This document shows, piece after piece, positions 1 through 8,465 of a stretch of DNA of 64,000 bases. The translations under genes and the position numbers were made by a program. The notes under the pieces were generated by a model. It was not told the DNA's origin. It searched no databases and saw nothing but the letters and a program-made list of their open reading frames with translations. The stretch lies in contig NZ_JABBXA010000028.1 of assembly GCF_014161445.1 (NCBI RefSeq), positions 1 through 64,000 of the forward strand. The letters are read 5' to 3'. The number at the start of each line of letters is the position of its first letter. Within the stretch, counting starts at the first letter, position 1. The stretch is from Microbispora sp. H13382. Its GTDB lineage: Bacteria > Actinomycetota > Actinomycetes > Streptosporangiales > Streptosporangiaceae.

Positions 1-147
1 ACCTGGGAAACCCGCGAAGAGCTCGCCAACGCCATATTCGAATGGATCGAATGCTGGTATAATCCATACCGTCGTCATTCCAGTATCGGAATGCACAGCC
101 CCGTCACGTTCGAGAGCCTCTACCTGCCCTCAGACACCATCGAGTGA
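1..147 (+). mobile_element. IS3-family transposase OrfB, C-terminal end (partial)
   Basis: The open frame enters from the left edge of the window and ends at TGA. It encodes the last 48 residues of an rve-type integrase. The motif W-Y-N-P-Y-R-R-H-S-S-I-G (residues 19-30) is the usual C-terminal signature of IS3-family OrfB. The DDE catalytic residues would lie to the left of the window, so activity cannot be judged. It is the first of several IS remnants that make up the left third of the window. Confidence 0.85.
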
Positions 148-411
148 CCACACCACAGGTGTCCGTGCTACGGGGGGAACCTCAGACGGCGTGGCTGATG
201 TCGTTCAGCGGCAATGCGGCAGAAGCGAAGGACACATGACCCTATTGATGGAGACTCGCTCGATGGTGGCCCCGCCCGTGCGAGATTGACGCTGCGAGAC
301 CTGAGCTGTCGATGCCAAGCGATAGCGAGACCGATCCGGGCGGCCAGTCCGGTCCCTGCCGGACCATTCTCCACCTGGGCCTGCGCCTTCCCTCCGTGGC
401 CGCCCCACGGC
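148..411. other. Intergenic, nothing recognised
   Basis: Between the IS3 end and the repeated block I see only overlapping open frames on both strands, with no ribosome binding site and no recognisable protein. It is probably IS flank or decayed DNA. Confidence 0.4.
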
Positions 412-914
412 GTCACCCCTGTTCCGGCGGCTGACTATGCGCCGGCTTAGCCCGTCGCCGCAACCCGGGTTCTCGCCCGCGTGTCACCGCGGCCGCAGTG
501 GGCGAGTGGCGGGATTTCAAGATCTTTTGCTGCGCAAAACATCTTGAAATCCCGCCACCACCCGGGTTGCGGCTCCGGTCACGCCGTCGCGACGTCCGCT
601 CCTCGCCGGAACGGGGACGCCGCCGAAGGCGGCTTCCCCCGGCCGGCAGACACCAGGCCCCATCCGAGGCCGCCGATGAGGGGGAGGACCCGTGCTCGAC
701 ATCCACATCAGCCTGACCGGCAGGATCGCCTACGACCCGCGCTTTTTCGCCTCCGATCACGAGGCGCCGGCCATGTGGTCGGCGGTGCTGGAGGTCAATG
801 GACCGCCGACCCCGCGGCGCGACGGCTCGTCCTACGTGCCCACGCGTCAGGTGGAGGTCCTCGTCTACGGGGTCGCCGCGATCCGCGCGCACGAGTCCTA
901 CCGCAAGGGCCACC
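412..914. repeat. Duplicated 0.5-kb block, copy A
   Basis: This block is about 95% identical by eye to a second copy at 18761-19261 in the same orientation. It contains a strong hairpin, a roughly 130-bp conserved leader and the first two thirds of an SSB-like gene. Copy A is the complete one, since its gene continues intact beyond the block. The second copy is cut where IS5 sequence begins. The 18-kb spacing with transposon debris between the copies points to duplication through mobile elements. Confidence 0.9.
506..558. other. Long hairpin upstream of the SSB-like gene (copy A)
   Basis: An 18-bp perfect stem (506-523 with 541-558) continues after one mismatch into six more pairs (TTTTGC/GCAAAA) closed by a three-base loop. 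The arm begins GTGGCGGGATTTCAAGAT. The hairpin lies about 130 bp before the GTG start of the SSB-like gene. No T-run follows, so it does not look like an intrinsic terminator. The second copy of the block has lost one base from each arm, so pairing is retained. Confidence 0.85.
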
Positions 915-1150
915 TGGTCATGGCGCACGGCTGCGACCTGATGTCCCGCACGTACGAGACCAAGAGCCGCGAGGGCGAGCCGGTCGTACGCGCGGCGGTC
1001 AAGGTGATCGCCACCGACCTGGGGCTGGCCACTCGATACAGCCCGGTGCGTGAGGAACAGGCCGCGTGGCCGGTCGCCGCCGCGCCCCGGCGTCTGGCCC
1101 AGGGCGCCTCGGCGGCCATGGAAGGGCCGGCCACCCCGCTGGCCGCCTGA
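692..1150 (+). CDS. SSB-like OB-fold protein of a mobile element
   Basis: This 152-residue protein resembles the single-stranded DNA-binding proteins of actinobacterial integrative elements. It has an N-terminal I-S-L-T-G-R-I strand, and the stretch around V-K-V-I-A-T-D-L-G-L-A-T-R-Y (residues about 104-117) matches the OB-fold closing strand of SSB. The acidic D-F tail of housekeeping SSB is absent; the end is Ala/Pro-rich. The GTG start follows GGGGGAGG. The likely role is coating single-stranded DNA during transfer or replication of a conjugative element. The family assignment is by motif only. Confidence 0.6.
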   Translation: MLDIHISLTGRIAYDPRFFASDHEAPAMWSAVLEVNGPPTPRRDGSSYVPTRQVEVLVYGVAAIRAHESYRKGHLVMAHGCDLMSRTYETKSREGEPVVRAAVKVIATDLGLATRYSPVREEQAAWPVAAAPRRLAQGASAAMEGPATPLAA

Positions 1151-1293
1151 CCTGATTTGTTGCGGGCGGCCCTGCACCTGGCCGCCCGCACTCCCGTCAT
1201 GAGTACGGACGCCGTCGCGCCGCAGCGTGCCGAGACGGCATGCCATTGGCTTTCCCCTCTTGTTCCTGTCCGCTTCACCAACAAGGAGCTCGC

Positions 1294-2079
1294 ATGCCTG
1301 AAACAGCCGACTGGGAGAACGGTCTGCGCGAGGCCGACAATGATCGCCTGGCCCACATCCCCCTGCACCTGCTCGACCATCACCCCGGGAACGTCCGGGC
1401 CGACTACGCGCTGACCGAGGCGTTCTGCAAGTCCCTGGCAGCCGAGCAGCAGGTTGCCGTGCACGTCGTCCCGATTCCCGAGGACCATCCGCGGGGGGAG
1501 GGCTATCGGTTCTGGGTGACCAAGGGCAACCGGCGTCTGGCCGCCGCCCGCCGCGAGCAGTTGCCCGACCTGTTGTGCCTGATCGATCTGGCCAAGGCCG
1601 GCGACCGCGCCGGCCAGTTCATCGACATGGTGGTCGAGAACGACGACGACTTTCGGCGGGGGCTGACCGCCTTCGAGCAGGCCCAGGCGCTGTTTGCGGC
1701 GTATGAGGCCGGGGCCGGCCGTACCCGCATCCGCAAACTCACCGGCCGCACCCGCGAAGAGGTCGCGGGGGCCATCACCGCGGGACGGCTGTCGGCGACG
1801 ACCCGCCGGGCCGCCCAGGAGATGGACTACGCCTGGACGCTGGAGGACCTGGCGCTGCTGGCCGAGTTCGACGGCGACGAAGAGGCATTGGCGGAGATCC
1901 ACCAGAGGGTCGGCTGGGGACACAAGGTCCGTTACGCGGTCGAGCATGTACGTACCGAGCAGGCCGAGGCGGCCGAGCGCGCCCGGGTGCGCGCCGAGCT
2001 GGAGCAGACCGGGATCCGCGTGACGGACGACATCCCGTCGATTGACACGCGGAACGGCGCATGCTTTGTTTGTAACTAG
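1294..2079 (+). CDS. ParB/Spo0J-like nuclease-domain protein
   Basis: This 261-residue protein has an N-terminal ParB-like domain: I-P-L-H-L-L-D near residue 22 and the conserved G-N-R-R-L-A-A-A-R at residues 78-86. A helical, HTH-like region follows (residues about 128-165), and then a charged C-terminal part. The ATG is chosen because AAGGAG lies just before it; an in-frame upstream ATG lacks one. The abrupt Cys-containing end next to a repeated palindrome suggests possible C-terminal truncation. Together with the SSB-like gene it looks like a remnant plasmid or ICE maintenance module. Confidence 0.65.
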   Translation: MPETADWENGLREADNDRLAHIPLHLLDHHPGNVRADYALTEAFCKSLAAEQQVAVHVVPIPEDHPRGEGYRFWVTKGNRRLAAARREQLPDLLCLIDLAKAGDRAGQFIDMVVENDDDFRRGLTAFEQAQALFAAYEAGAGRTRIRKLTGRTREEVAGAITAGRLSATTRRAAQEMDYAWTLEDLALLAEFDGDEEALAEIHQRVGWGHKVRYAVEHVRTEQAEAAERARVRAELEQTGIRVTDDIPSIDTRNGACFVCN

Positions 2080-2096
2080 TTACAGCAACTAGTTAC
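2072..2096. promoter_or_regulatory. Twin palindrome, candidate operator for the DAO/amidohydrolase locus
   Basis: The 12-bp palindrome GTAACTAGTTAC is followed three bases later by a second copy of its AACTAGTTAC core, with a 13-bp repeat distance. It lies about 140 bp before the first gene of a three-gene locus ending in a LacI-family regulator, which makes it a candidate operator. Against this, LacI-type operators usually have a central CG, and the sequence may instead mark a recombination junction at the end of the ParB-like gene. Confidence 0.4.
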
Positions 2097-2234
2097 CTTC
2101 GAGAGGGCGTAAGCCGTCGAGCCGAGGTCATCAGTTCCCTTTCATTCGCCCCGGCTTAGACGATGAGCGCCGAGATCGGCGACACCCGAAACGACCCGAC
2201 AAGCCCCACGAAAGACGAGGGAGACCGGATCAGC

Positions 2235-3359
2235 ATGGTCGAGCATGTGGTCGTAATCGGTGCCGGCGTCTACGGTGCGGCGGTGACCGCCGCGCTGACG
2301 CGGCGGGGCGCTCGTGTCACGGTCGTTGACGCCGGTGCACCGGCGGCTGGCAGCTCTGGTGCGACGTTCTCGTGGACCAACTCCTGCGGCAAGCAGCCGC
2401 GGTCGTACCACGATTTCAGCGTCGCGAGTATGGCGGCCCATCGCAAGCTGGCCACCGACGTGCCTCATGGCGACTGGTACCACGAGGGCGGCAACCTCGA
2501 ATGGGCCGCCGACGACGCCGGGCGCGAGGCACTGCGCAAGAAGGTTGCGGGCGTCCTCGACTACGGATACGAGGCACGGTGGCTCAGCCGAGCGGAGGCG
2601 CTGGGCCTGGAACCGGACATGGACCCCGCCGAGTTGCCGGCAGGCGAGATCGCCTACTTCCCGCGCGAAGGCTGGATCGAGCCGGTGCGCCTGATCGCCC
2701 ACCTGCTGTCGAGGGCGGTGGCCGGCGGTTCCGAACTGGCGGCGAACGACGCCGTCACCGCACTGGAGGTGACTGCGGGCACGGTGCGCGCCGTGCGGCT
2801 CGCCTCCGGCCGGCGGCTCCTCGCGGATGCGGTCGTGAACTGTGCAGGACCCCAGGCCGCCGGGATCGCCGCGCTGGCCGGACTGGTTCTGCCCATGCGC
2901 AACACCCGCGGTGTGCTCGTCTGCTCCTCACCGGTCGCGGTATCGGTCTCGCGCGTCATCCATGCCCCGCACGTCCACCTACGCCCGGATGGCGGCGGGC
3001 GGCTGCTGCTGCACACCCATGAGATCGACGGCACGGCACACGTGTCCGGCACCGGGGAGATCAGCGTCGACCCGTCGGCCATCGACAAGGTGGTCGAGGC
3101 CGGTCGTGCGCTGTACCCGGGAATGCGAGCCTCGACCGTGGAAGCCGTCCGGGTCGGTCAACGGCCCATCCCCGGCGACGGCCTGCCGGTACTCGGCCGG
3201 GTCGTCGCGCTGCCCAACTTCCACTTCGCGGTCTCGCACAGCGGCGCGACGCTCAGCGTGCACGCCGGCGACCTGGTCGCCGGCGAGGTGCTCGGTGAGG
3301 ACCACGACGACGCGCTGGCCGCGTTCCGGTTCGAGCGGCCGGCACTGGCGGCCCGGTAA
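2235..3359 (+). CDS. DAO-family FAD-dependent oxidoreductase (DadA-like)
   Basis: This 374-residue flavoprotein belongs to the D-amino-acid dehydrogenase/glycine oxidase group. An N-terminal Rossmann motif G-A-G-V-Y-G (residues 9-14) is followed by the acidic strand end V-V-D-A-G and a C-terminal G-D-G-L-P-V-L-G segment typical of DAO enzymes. It should oxidise the C-N bond of an amino acid or secondary amine. An in-frame ATG 72 bp upstream lacks a good ribosome site, whereas GAGGGAGA precedes the start chosen here. An amidohydrolase begins 10 bp downstream and a LacI regulator follows, so the three form a small catabolic operon. The substrate is unknown. Confidence 0.8.
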   Translation: MVEHVVVIGAGVYGAAVTAALTRRGARVTVVDAGAPAAGSSGATFSWTNSCGKQPRSYHDFSVASMAAHRKLATDVPHGDWYHEGGNLEWAADDAGREALRKKVAGVLDYGYEARWLSRAEALGLEPDMDPAELPAGEIAYFPREGWIEPVRLIAHLLSRAVAGGSELAANDAVTALEVTAGTVRAVRLASGRRLLADAVVNCAGPQAAGIAALAGLVLPMRNTRGVLVCSSPVAVSVSRVIHAPHVHLRPDGGGRLLLHTHEIDGTAHVSGTGEISVDPSAIDKVVEAGRALYPGMRASTVEAVRVGQRPIPGDGLPVLGRVVALPNFHFAVSHSGATLSVHAGDLVAGEVLGEDHDDALAAFRFERPALAAR

Positions 3360-3369
3360 CGGAGGGATC

Positions 3370-4722
3370 ATGCGCACGATCGTCCTGCATGGCTGCGACC
3401 TGGTCGACGGCACGGGCACGGATCCACGGCACGGGGTGGACATCGTCGTCGCGGGGGGCACCATTCGCGAGATCGTTCCCGCGCGACCGGCTGACGCCTA
3501 CGGCACGGTGGACGAGATCGTTGACGCGGCCGGAATGCTGATGATCCCCGGACTGATCAACAACCACACACATGGCACCGCGTACGGACCGCTGTTTCCC
3601 AGCGGACACGTGGGCCTGCCACACGAGCAGGTCCTCGCCAACCTCGACCGGCACCTGCTGGAAGGGACGACCACGGTGCTCTGCGTGGACGGGTTCGTCA
3701 CCGCCGAGGCGCTCGCGCGCACCGGTGAAGTGCACCCGATCAACGTCAAACTCGCCTCGTGCAACACCCCGGCGTGCCTGGCGGCGGCGACCATCGCCGA
3801 CGGCGGCGGCCTCACCGAGGCGAACCGCATGTTCACCGCGCGGCACGCGGTACGCGCCGGCGCGGTCGCGCTCGGCGAGATCGGGGCGGGACACACCCTC
3901 GGTGGGGGCGGGGCGAGTTACATGTACATCCCGGCCGAGATCGAGAGACGTACCGGCGTGAAGATCACACCCCGGCAGGCGAACGGGCTGAAGACCGCGG
4001 TGCTGGGCCGGCACATCTCGGAGAAGGCGTTCGATCGGGACCGTGTCGAGGAGGCCCTGGCGAGCGCGGGCCTGACTGGCACGCTCTCGGTCGAGGACAC
4101 CCGTGAGATCGTCTCCGGCATCGTGCTGCCGGCCTTCGACATCGCCTTGCACGGGCTCGCCGAGGCGGCCGGGCAAGCTCGCGAGGCGGGCGTCCCGGTG
4201 CTGGTGCACAACGCGGCGGCATCGATGACCCAGGTCGCCTCCATCGCGGAGACGGACGTGACGCTGATCGCCGGGCACTCCAACCACTCGAGCTTCGAGC
4301 TCCGCGAGGCGGTCGAGCACGCCGGACGGCTCAAGGAGATGGGTGCGATCGTGGATGTCTCCACCCTGGACACCTTCGGGGCACAGCGGCTCACAACGGG
4401 GCCGGAATTGCTTTATGCGATGTTTTCCGCGGGGGTGGTCGACACGATCTCGACCGACTACGCGGGCGGCCACCACGACCCGATCCTGCTGGCGATCGAC
4501 CGATCCATCAAGGCGGGTGTGGTGAGTCTGCCGGCGGCGGTCGCGATGGCGACCGCCAACGTCGCGGACGCCATCCCCGGCGTGGCGCCGCGGCGTGGCC
4601 GTATCCTGCCGGGAACGATCGCCGACCTCGTGCTGACGGACCCTGCGGAGCTCCACCACGTGGGGATCGTCATGGTCGGTGGCGAGATCGTCGCGAGAGC
4701 CGGTCGGCGCGTCGCCGCCTGA
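3370..4722 (+). CDS. Metal-dependent amidohydrolase
   Basis: This 450-residue protein has an amidohydrolase-superfamily fold. A small beta-sandwich start leads to P-G-L-I-N-N-H-T-H-G with metal ligands H66 and H68. Later come L-V-H-N-A, I-A-G-H-S-N-H-S-S and a T-D-Y-A-G-G acid near the C-terminus, then the closing strand P-G-T-I-A-D-L-V-L. It is expected to hydrolyse a cyclic or linear amide. The general look recalls enamidase-type enzymes of nicotinate catabolism, but that is a guess from memory. GGAGGG lies four bases before ATG. Pairing with a DAO-type oxidase suggests sequential C-N oxidation and hydrolysis of one N-containing substrate. Confidence 0.78.
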   Translation: MRTIVLHGCDLVDGTGTDPRHGVDIVVAGGTIREIVPARPADAYGTVDEIVDAAGMLMIPGLINNHTHGTAYGPLFPSGHVGLPHEQVLANLDRHLLEGTTTVLCVDGFVTAEALARTGEVHPINVKLASCNTPACLAAATIADGGGLTEANRMFTARHAVRAGAVALGEIGAGHTLGGGGASYMYIPAEIERRTGVKITPRQANGLKTAVLGRHISEKAFDRDRVEEALASAGLTGTLSVEDTREIVSGIVLPAFDIALHGLAEAAGQAREAGVPVLVHNAAASMTQVASIAETDVTLIAGHSNHSSFELREAVEHAGRLKEMGAIVDVSTLDTFGAQRLTTGPELLYAMFSAGVVDTISTDYAGGHHDPILLAIDRSIKAGVVSLPAAVAMATANVADAIPGVAPRRGRILPGTIADLVLTDPAELHHVGIVMVGGEIVARAGRRVAA

Positions 4723-4758
4723 CCGGCGCCGGAACTGCTGGGGGGGACCGGGAGAATC

Positions 4759-5766
4759 ATGGTGAAACGAGCGACCATCGGCGACGTCGCCGCGGACGCC
4801 GGCGTGTCCACGGCCACGGTCTCCCGCGTCCTCAACGGCGGCGCCGTCACCGAGGCGACCGCCACCCGGGTGTGGGAAGCGGTCGCTCGTCTCGAGTACA
4901 CCCCCAACGCGCTCACCAGGGGCGTCTTCGCCGGACGCTCCAGCACGATCGGAGTCGTCATCCGCGACCTGAGCAGCCCGTTCTACCTGGACCTGATCCG
5001 CGGCATCGACGAGGTGGCGGCCGCAAACGACAGCCTCGTCATGCTCGCCAACACCTTCCGTCGCGTCGACCGCGAGGTCGCCCAGGTACGGACCATGGAC
5101 GAACAGAGGGTGCGTGGCCTGATCGTGACGACCGGCGAAGCGACCGATGGCCGGACACGCCGGATGGCCGAGAACGGCACCCCCTGCGTGATCATCGCGC
5201 GCTCCGTGCTGGACGCGCCGCCCGGCATGCACTCGATCAGCTTGGACAACGTCGAGGCCGGGCGGCTGATGGCCGTCCATCTGGCCGGGTGCGGGCGGTC
5301 GTCCATAGGCGTCGTGTCCTCGGGACGCCGCACGTCTCAGATCGAGCGCACGGCGGGGCTGAGGCGGGCCCTCGCGGACCTGGGGCTGCCCTTGCCCGAG
5401 GACGCGGTGATGGTCGCGGAAACCGAAGACGAGGTGAGCGGTGCCGTCGACACGCTGCTCGTCCGTGGCCGTGATCGCGGCGAGCCATTGGACGCGATCG
5501 TCTGCACCACCGGCCGACTCACCGTCGCGGTCCACGCGGCCCTCACCGCTCGCGGCATCGCCATCCCCGGCGACATCGCGTTCGTGACGATGGACGATTT
5601 TCCGTGGGCCACCGCGCTCGGGATCACCGTGATCGCCCAGCCCTCCTACCAGATGGGCCTGAAGGCGGGCGAACTCGTCGTCGACCGCCCCAGCGGGCCG
5701 GTCGAGTTGGTCTTCGCGCCTACGTTGGTCGCCCGCACCTCGTGCGGCGAGCGCCAGAAGGCCTGA
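4759..5766 (+). CDS. LacI-family transcriptional regulator
   Basis: This 335-residue protein has a classic LacI DNA-binding head: the T-I-G-D-V-A-A-D-A-G-V-S-T-A-T-V-S-R-V-L-N helix-turn-helix lies at residues 6-26. A periplasmic-binding-like sensor domain follows (G-V-V-I-R-D-L-S-S-P-F-Y). The C-terminal V-T-M-D-D-F-P-W and S-Y-Q-M-G segments are conserved effector-site landmarks. It follows the amidohydrolase by 36 bp in the same direction and probably represses that pair until the substrate appears. Confidence 0.9.
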   Translation: MVKRATIGDVAADAGVSTATVSRVLNGGAVTEATATRVWEAVARLEYTPNALTRGVFAGRSSTIGVVIRDLSSPFYLDLIRGIDEVAAANDSLVMLANTFRRVDREVAQVRTMDEQRVRGLIVTTGEATDGRTRRMAENGTPCVIIARSVLDAPPGMHSISLDNVEAGRLMAVHLAGCGRSSIGVVSSGRRTSQIERTAGLRRALADLGLPLPEDAVMVAETEDEVSGAVDTLLVRGRDRGEPLDAIVCTTGRLTVAVHAALTARGIAIPGDIAFVTMDDFPWATALGITVIAQPSYQMGLKAGELVVDRPSGPVELVFAPTLVARTSCGERQKA

Positions 5767-5859
5767 TCCCGTACCCCGGCAGCTCGGCGCTCCCGCCAAG
5801 CAGTCCAGCCCCGACTGCGCTGCCCACGGTCGTTCCCCACTCGCCTACCAGCGCAATGT

Positions 5860-6190
5860 GACCAGGCGTACAGCGGTGTGGGGTCGATCAGCGGGACCGA
5901 GCGGATCGTCGGGTGCGGCGGGAGGGGTATGTCCGCGGGCAGCAGGCTGAAGTGCTGCGTGTCGGCTGCCAGGTCTGCCAGGAAGTGGTCCAGTCCGAGA
6001 TTCGTGCCTTCGGCGTGCTGGTGGATGCCGAAGGCCGTGGGGAAGCGGTGCAGGAAGTCCAGCCGGTGGAGCGGGCCGGGGGTCCACAGCACGCCGTCGC
6101 GCAACTGTGCCGGACGGATCGCGGGGGCGTCCGCCAGCGGGTGGTCGGCGTGGAGGATCGCGTCCACAGGTTCGAGCCGTACCAGACGAG
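5860..6190 (-). pseudogene. LysR-type regulator, internal/C-terminal fragment
   Basis: The minus strand encodes about 110 residues of a LysR effector-binding domain: D-A-I-L-H-A-D-H-P-L-A near the start, then N-L-G-L-D-H-F-L-A-D-L, L-L-P-A-D-I-P-L-P and P-L-I-D-P-T-P-L-Y-A-W. There is no helix-turn-helix and no own start; both ends run into unrelated sequence. It abuts a fragment of another gene on the opposite strand, so it is debris from a rearrangement. Confidence 0.75.
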
Positions 6191-6268
6191 GGCGGCCACT
6201 TCGCCTCGCTGGAACGCCCCGACCTCGTGGCCGACGACATCCGCGCGTTCTTCGCATCCCTGCGCTGA
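6191..6268 (+). pseudogene. alpha/beta-hydrolase C-terminal tail fragment
   Basis: Twenty-five codons ending in TGA read G-G-H-F-A-S-L-E-R-P-D-L-V-A-D-D-I-R-A-F-F. This is the typical last helix of an epoxide-hydrolase-like alpha/beta hydrolase, including the catalytic-His neighbourhood G-G-H-F. Nothing upstream belongs to the same protein; the LysR fragment begins directly on the other strand. Confidence 0.7.
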
Positions 6269-6449
6269 CCTCGGCCCGAGATGAGGGTCGTTTCGTCGTA
6301 CGTCAAGCAGACTGCTGGCGGGACAGTCCCGCCCGGGGACCAGGTGAGGACCACACGTCTTGCGCGCAGTCGAACAATCCGCACGTCACTAGACGCCGTC
6401 CGGAGTTACCTAAACGCCGTTGGGCTGCGAAAACGCCTACTCCAACGTC

Positions 6450-6492
6450 CTGGGGGTCAAGGGGTCGTGGGTTCAAATCCCGCCGTCCCGAC
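6450..6492 (+). other. 3' half of tRNA-Pro(GGG), putative integration (att) scar
   Basis: The sequence holds the GGG anticodon followed by its 3' stem (GTCAAG), a T-arm (GTGGGTTCAAATCCCGC) and the 3' acceptor strand CGTCCCG with discriminator A. No matching 5' half lies upstream, so it cannot be a functional tRNA. The 3' end of a tRNA-Pro gene is the known attB type for pSAM2-like actinomycete elements. A strong terminator follows, as expected behind the original tRNA. Confidence 0.7.
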
Positions 6493-6510
6493 ACTGTTCT
6501 AGCAGGTCGG

Positions 6511-6544
6511 AGCCGTGATCACGCGAGGGTGATCACGGCTTTTC
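6511..6544 (+). terminator. Intrinsic terminator behind the tRNA-Pro fragment
   Basis: A perfect 12-bp stem, AGCCGTGATCAC / GTGATCACGGCT with a six-base loop, is followed by TTTCTGTTTC. The position fits the natural terminator of the tRNA gene, carried along with its 3' half. Confidence 0.8.
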
Positions 6545-6747
6545 TGTTTCTCGTTGCTCGTTTGTTGCTCGGACGAGCCGTCAGTTGCCGACACCCCGCT
6601 GCCCGTCATTGCCGCAGGCTGTCGCGTGTTCCGGCTCACCGACGTCAGCCCGGGACGCGAATGTTCAACGGGTAGCTCACAACCAGGGGTCATGTTGATC
6701 TACGAGGTAAAGGCGTTCGCTTTCGTGCTCACCCAAGCATCCGGGCG

Positions 6748-7085
6748 TCAGGCGTCAGGAGTCACGATAGGAATCCCGTATGCGCGAGCCTTACGGGCCT
6801 TTCCGTCGCCGGTGAAGACGACGAGAGCGCCCGGCGGCAGTTCGAACCGGCTCGTCGGGCGCTGGGAGTTCTGGCCGCATCAGCCCGGGCGTCCTCGACG
6901 GCTTCGAGCGGCAGATGGAGCAGGGTGGCGACGAGGTTGAGCTCCTGGCGCTCGGCCTCAGCCACCACGCCGTCGGCCAGGGCGGCCCGGGCCATCGCGG
7001 TGAGATAGTGACGGTGCAGCCGGTCCAGGTCGGCTCGGTACAGTCCCAGCGTGGTCGCAAGATCGACAAGAGCGTCAGTCTCCGC
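6748..7085 (-). pseudogene. Actinobacterial exonuclease/BRCT protein, frameshifted 3' fragment
   Basis: On the minus strand one frame reads L-Y-R-A-D-L-D-R-L-H-R-H-Y-L-T-A-M-A-R-A-A-L-A-D-G, the helical linker that follows the DnaQ-like exonuclease domain in an actinobacterial family. After an indel near 6850 a second frame continues F-E-L-P-P-G-A-L-V-V-F-T-G-D-G-K-A-R and runs to its own stop, as in the BRCT end of the same family. The exonuclease domain itself is missing. It is a 5'-truncated, frameshifted remnant. Confidence 0.65.
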
Positions 7086-7214
7086 AGCGGAAGGTGTACG
7101 CCGGAGGCGTGGCCCTTAAGGGAGGTACACAACATGATCACTGGCGGAGTGCAACATGGGCCCGTGATCCAGGCAGGCCGGACCCGCGCTCCCGGACAAT
7201 GGCGCGGCTGCCGG

Positions 7215-7443
7215 CTACCACAGACTGTTCCGCTCAGCGGGCGGGGCGACCTGGGCGATGTCCTTGGACGTGATGACCAGGAGCTCGTCCGTCAAGTCGG
7301 CAAGCGCGCGGGCCGTGGCGAGTTCGTCGCCGATTTCGGGGACCGAGGGGTCGGCGGGGTTGCGGCGTGCGTGTCCCGCACCGGCCAGGCGCCCGGCCTC
7401 GGACGATGCGACGGCGGGCCGCTGCGAGCGGTATTCCGTGCCG
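7215..7443 (-). pseudogene. DUF1876 protein, C-terminal fragment
   Basis: The minus strand encodes R-R-N-P-A-D-P-S-V-P-E-I-G-D-E-L-A, then T-A-R-A-L-A-D-L-T-D-E-L-L, the signature second half of the small actinobacterial DUF1876 family. The N-terminal beta strands are absent and the frame upstream is unrelated. It is another sub-gene fragment in this mosaic stretch. Confidence 0.6.
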
Positions 7444-7451
7444 TGTCGTTT

Positions 7452-8018
7452 CTACCCCCCGCTGTACGCTTCCCAGACCATCTCAGGAGTGAAGCGGTTG
7501 TCGCTGCAGATCTTGAGTCTGAGGAACTCCGGGCTGCCCACCGTGCTTTTACTCAGGCAGAACGGGTGATCGGGGTAGTAGGCGCGGGAGCGGAAGACGT
7601 ACTTGTCGACACCCATCGGGACGGCCATCCAAACGGTGTTGCCACTGCACGGCCCGAGAACCACTGCATTACCGCCGTCCGGCGAGGACGCGGCGCCAAA
7701 TGCGATGCATTGTCCCGTCAGTTTGTTCTCCAGTTTGACCTCGCCTATTTTGCCAGTTCTGGGAAACCTCACCTTCCAGAGCTGCGAATCTTTGGCGAAC
7801 CCGCTCGCGTTCAACCGAACGAATCCATTGATCTTGCCGTCTGGGGCCCATTGCACGTCCATTGAGCGAAGGGCGAAGGGGGCGGTCTTGTCCTTCGTGG
7901 TGCCCCGGAGATGGAACCATCCGGCGGGCATGGCATTGGCGGGTGTCGCCGTGAGAGGAACGAGCCCCGCCGCCAGAATCGTGACGCCGGTCAGAGCGGT
8001 GAGTGTTGCGCGGCGCAT
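7452..8018 (-). CDS. Small secreted protein, lectin-like beta-rich
   Basis: This 188-residue preprotein starts at an ATG preceded by GAAAGGA. A twin-Arg-free signal peptide (M-R-R-A-T-L, hydrophobic core, T-P-A-N-A cut near residue 29) is followed by about 160 beta-rich residues with paired cysteines (T-G-Q-C-I, L-G-P-C-S, H-P-F-C-L, K-I-C-S). The repeating pattern L-T-G-Q-C-I-A-F and N-T-V-W resembles a ricin-type beta-trefoil, but the identity is weak. It should be exported and disulfide-bonded. No neighbour explains its role; the adjacent genes are fragments. Confidence 0.7.
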   Translation of the reverse strand: MRRATLTALTGVTILAAGLVPLTATPANAMPAGWFHLRGTTKDKTAPFALRSMDVQWAPDGKINGFVRLNASGFAKDSQLWKVRFPRTGKIGEVKLENKLTGQCIAFGAASSPDGGNAVVLGPCSGNTVWMAVPMGVDKYVFRSRAYYPDHPFCLSKSTVGSPEFLRLKICSDNRFTPEMVWEAYSGG

Positions 8019-8241
8019 CGGGTGTCCTTTCACAGTCGTGTAGTGAGGCACCTCTTATGTACGGCAGGGCACTTTCATCCGGACTGACGAACCTTGACGG
8101 CGGCTTAAGAGCCGCTTGATCAGATCTTTCGGCGGCGCCGGCCATACCGGCGCTTGCTCACGTCGGGCACCGCGGGCGCCCGTGACGCCCGTACCGCTTC
8201 AGAATGGCTGCACAGCCTGTGAGCTGGGGTTTGCTCAGTGA

Positions 8242-8465
8242 TCAACTTGCACGGTGGTACTCGTGCAGGAGGCCTGCGACGGCTTGTCGGCGTTCGATCC
8301 GGGTTGCCGGGAAGGGTACGACGTTCGGGTCGTCCAGAGGCGCGAGCTGGTTCCGGCCCTGATGCGGTCGATGCCCGTTGAAGTGGCGGGCGTAGTCGTG
8401 GAGGATCTTCTCGGCATGGCCGCGGTCGAAGATCAGTAGGCGGTCGGTGCACTCCTCGCGTACTG
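8242..8465 (-). mobile_element. IS3/IS481-like transposase C-terminal fragment
   Basis: The minus strand encodes R-E-E-C-T-D-R-L-L-I-F-D, then Y-A-R-H-F-N-G-H-R-P-H-Q-G and a final L-L-H-E-Y-H-R-A. This is the end of an rve-domain transposase including the last catalytic Glu region. The upstream part is replaced by an unrelated HTH gene, so it is a 5'-truncated remnant. Confidence 0.75.

Noticed and set aside
2842..3369. Long N-terminal extension of the amidohydrolase in the same open frame
   Set aside because: It overlaps the DAO gene in another frame and is Arg/Ser/Thr-rich like a shadow; the ATG behind GGAGGG gives a normal amidohydrolase start.
3253..5799. 848-codon open frame on the minus strand
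   Set aside because: It is antisense to three well-recognised genes, has Asp/Arg/Gly-rich composition typical of a high-GC shadow frame and no ribosome site.
6303..6494. Minus-strand ORF reading S-G-R-R-D-L-N-P-R-P-L
   Set aside because: This familiar spurious peptide comes from the antisense of tRNA 3' ends; here it reflects the tRNA-Pro fragment.
7133..7865. ATG with a good AAGGGAGG site opening a long plus-strand frame
   Set aside because: The frame runs antisense through the DUF1876 fragment and the secreted-protein gene and encodes nothing recognisable.
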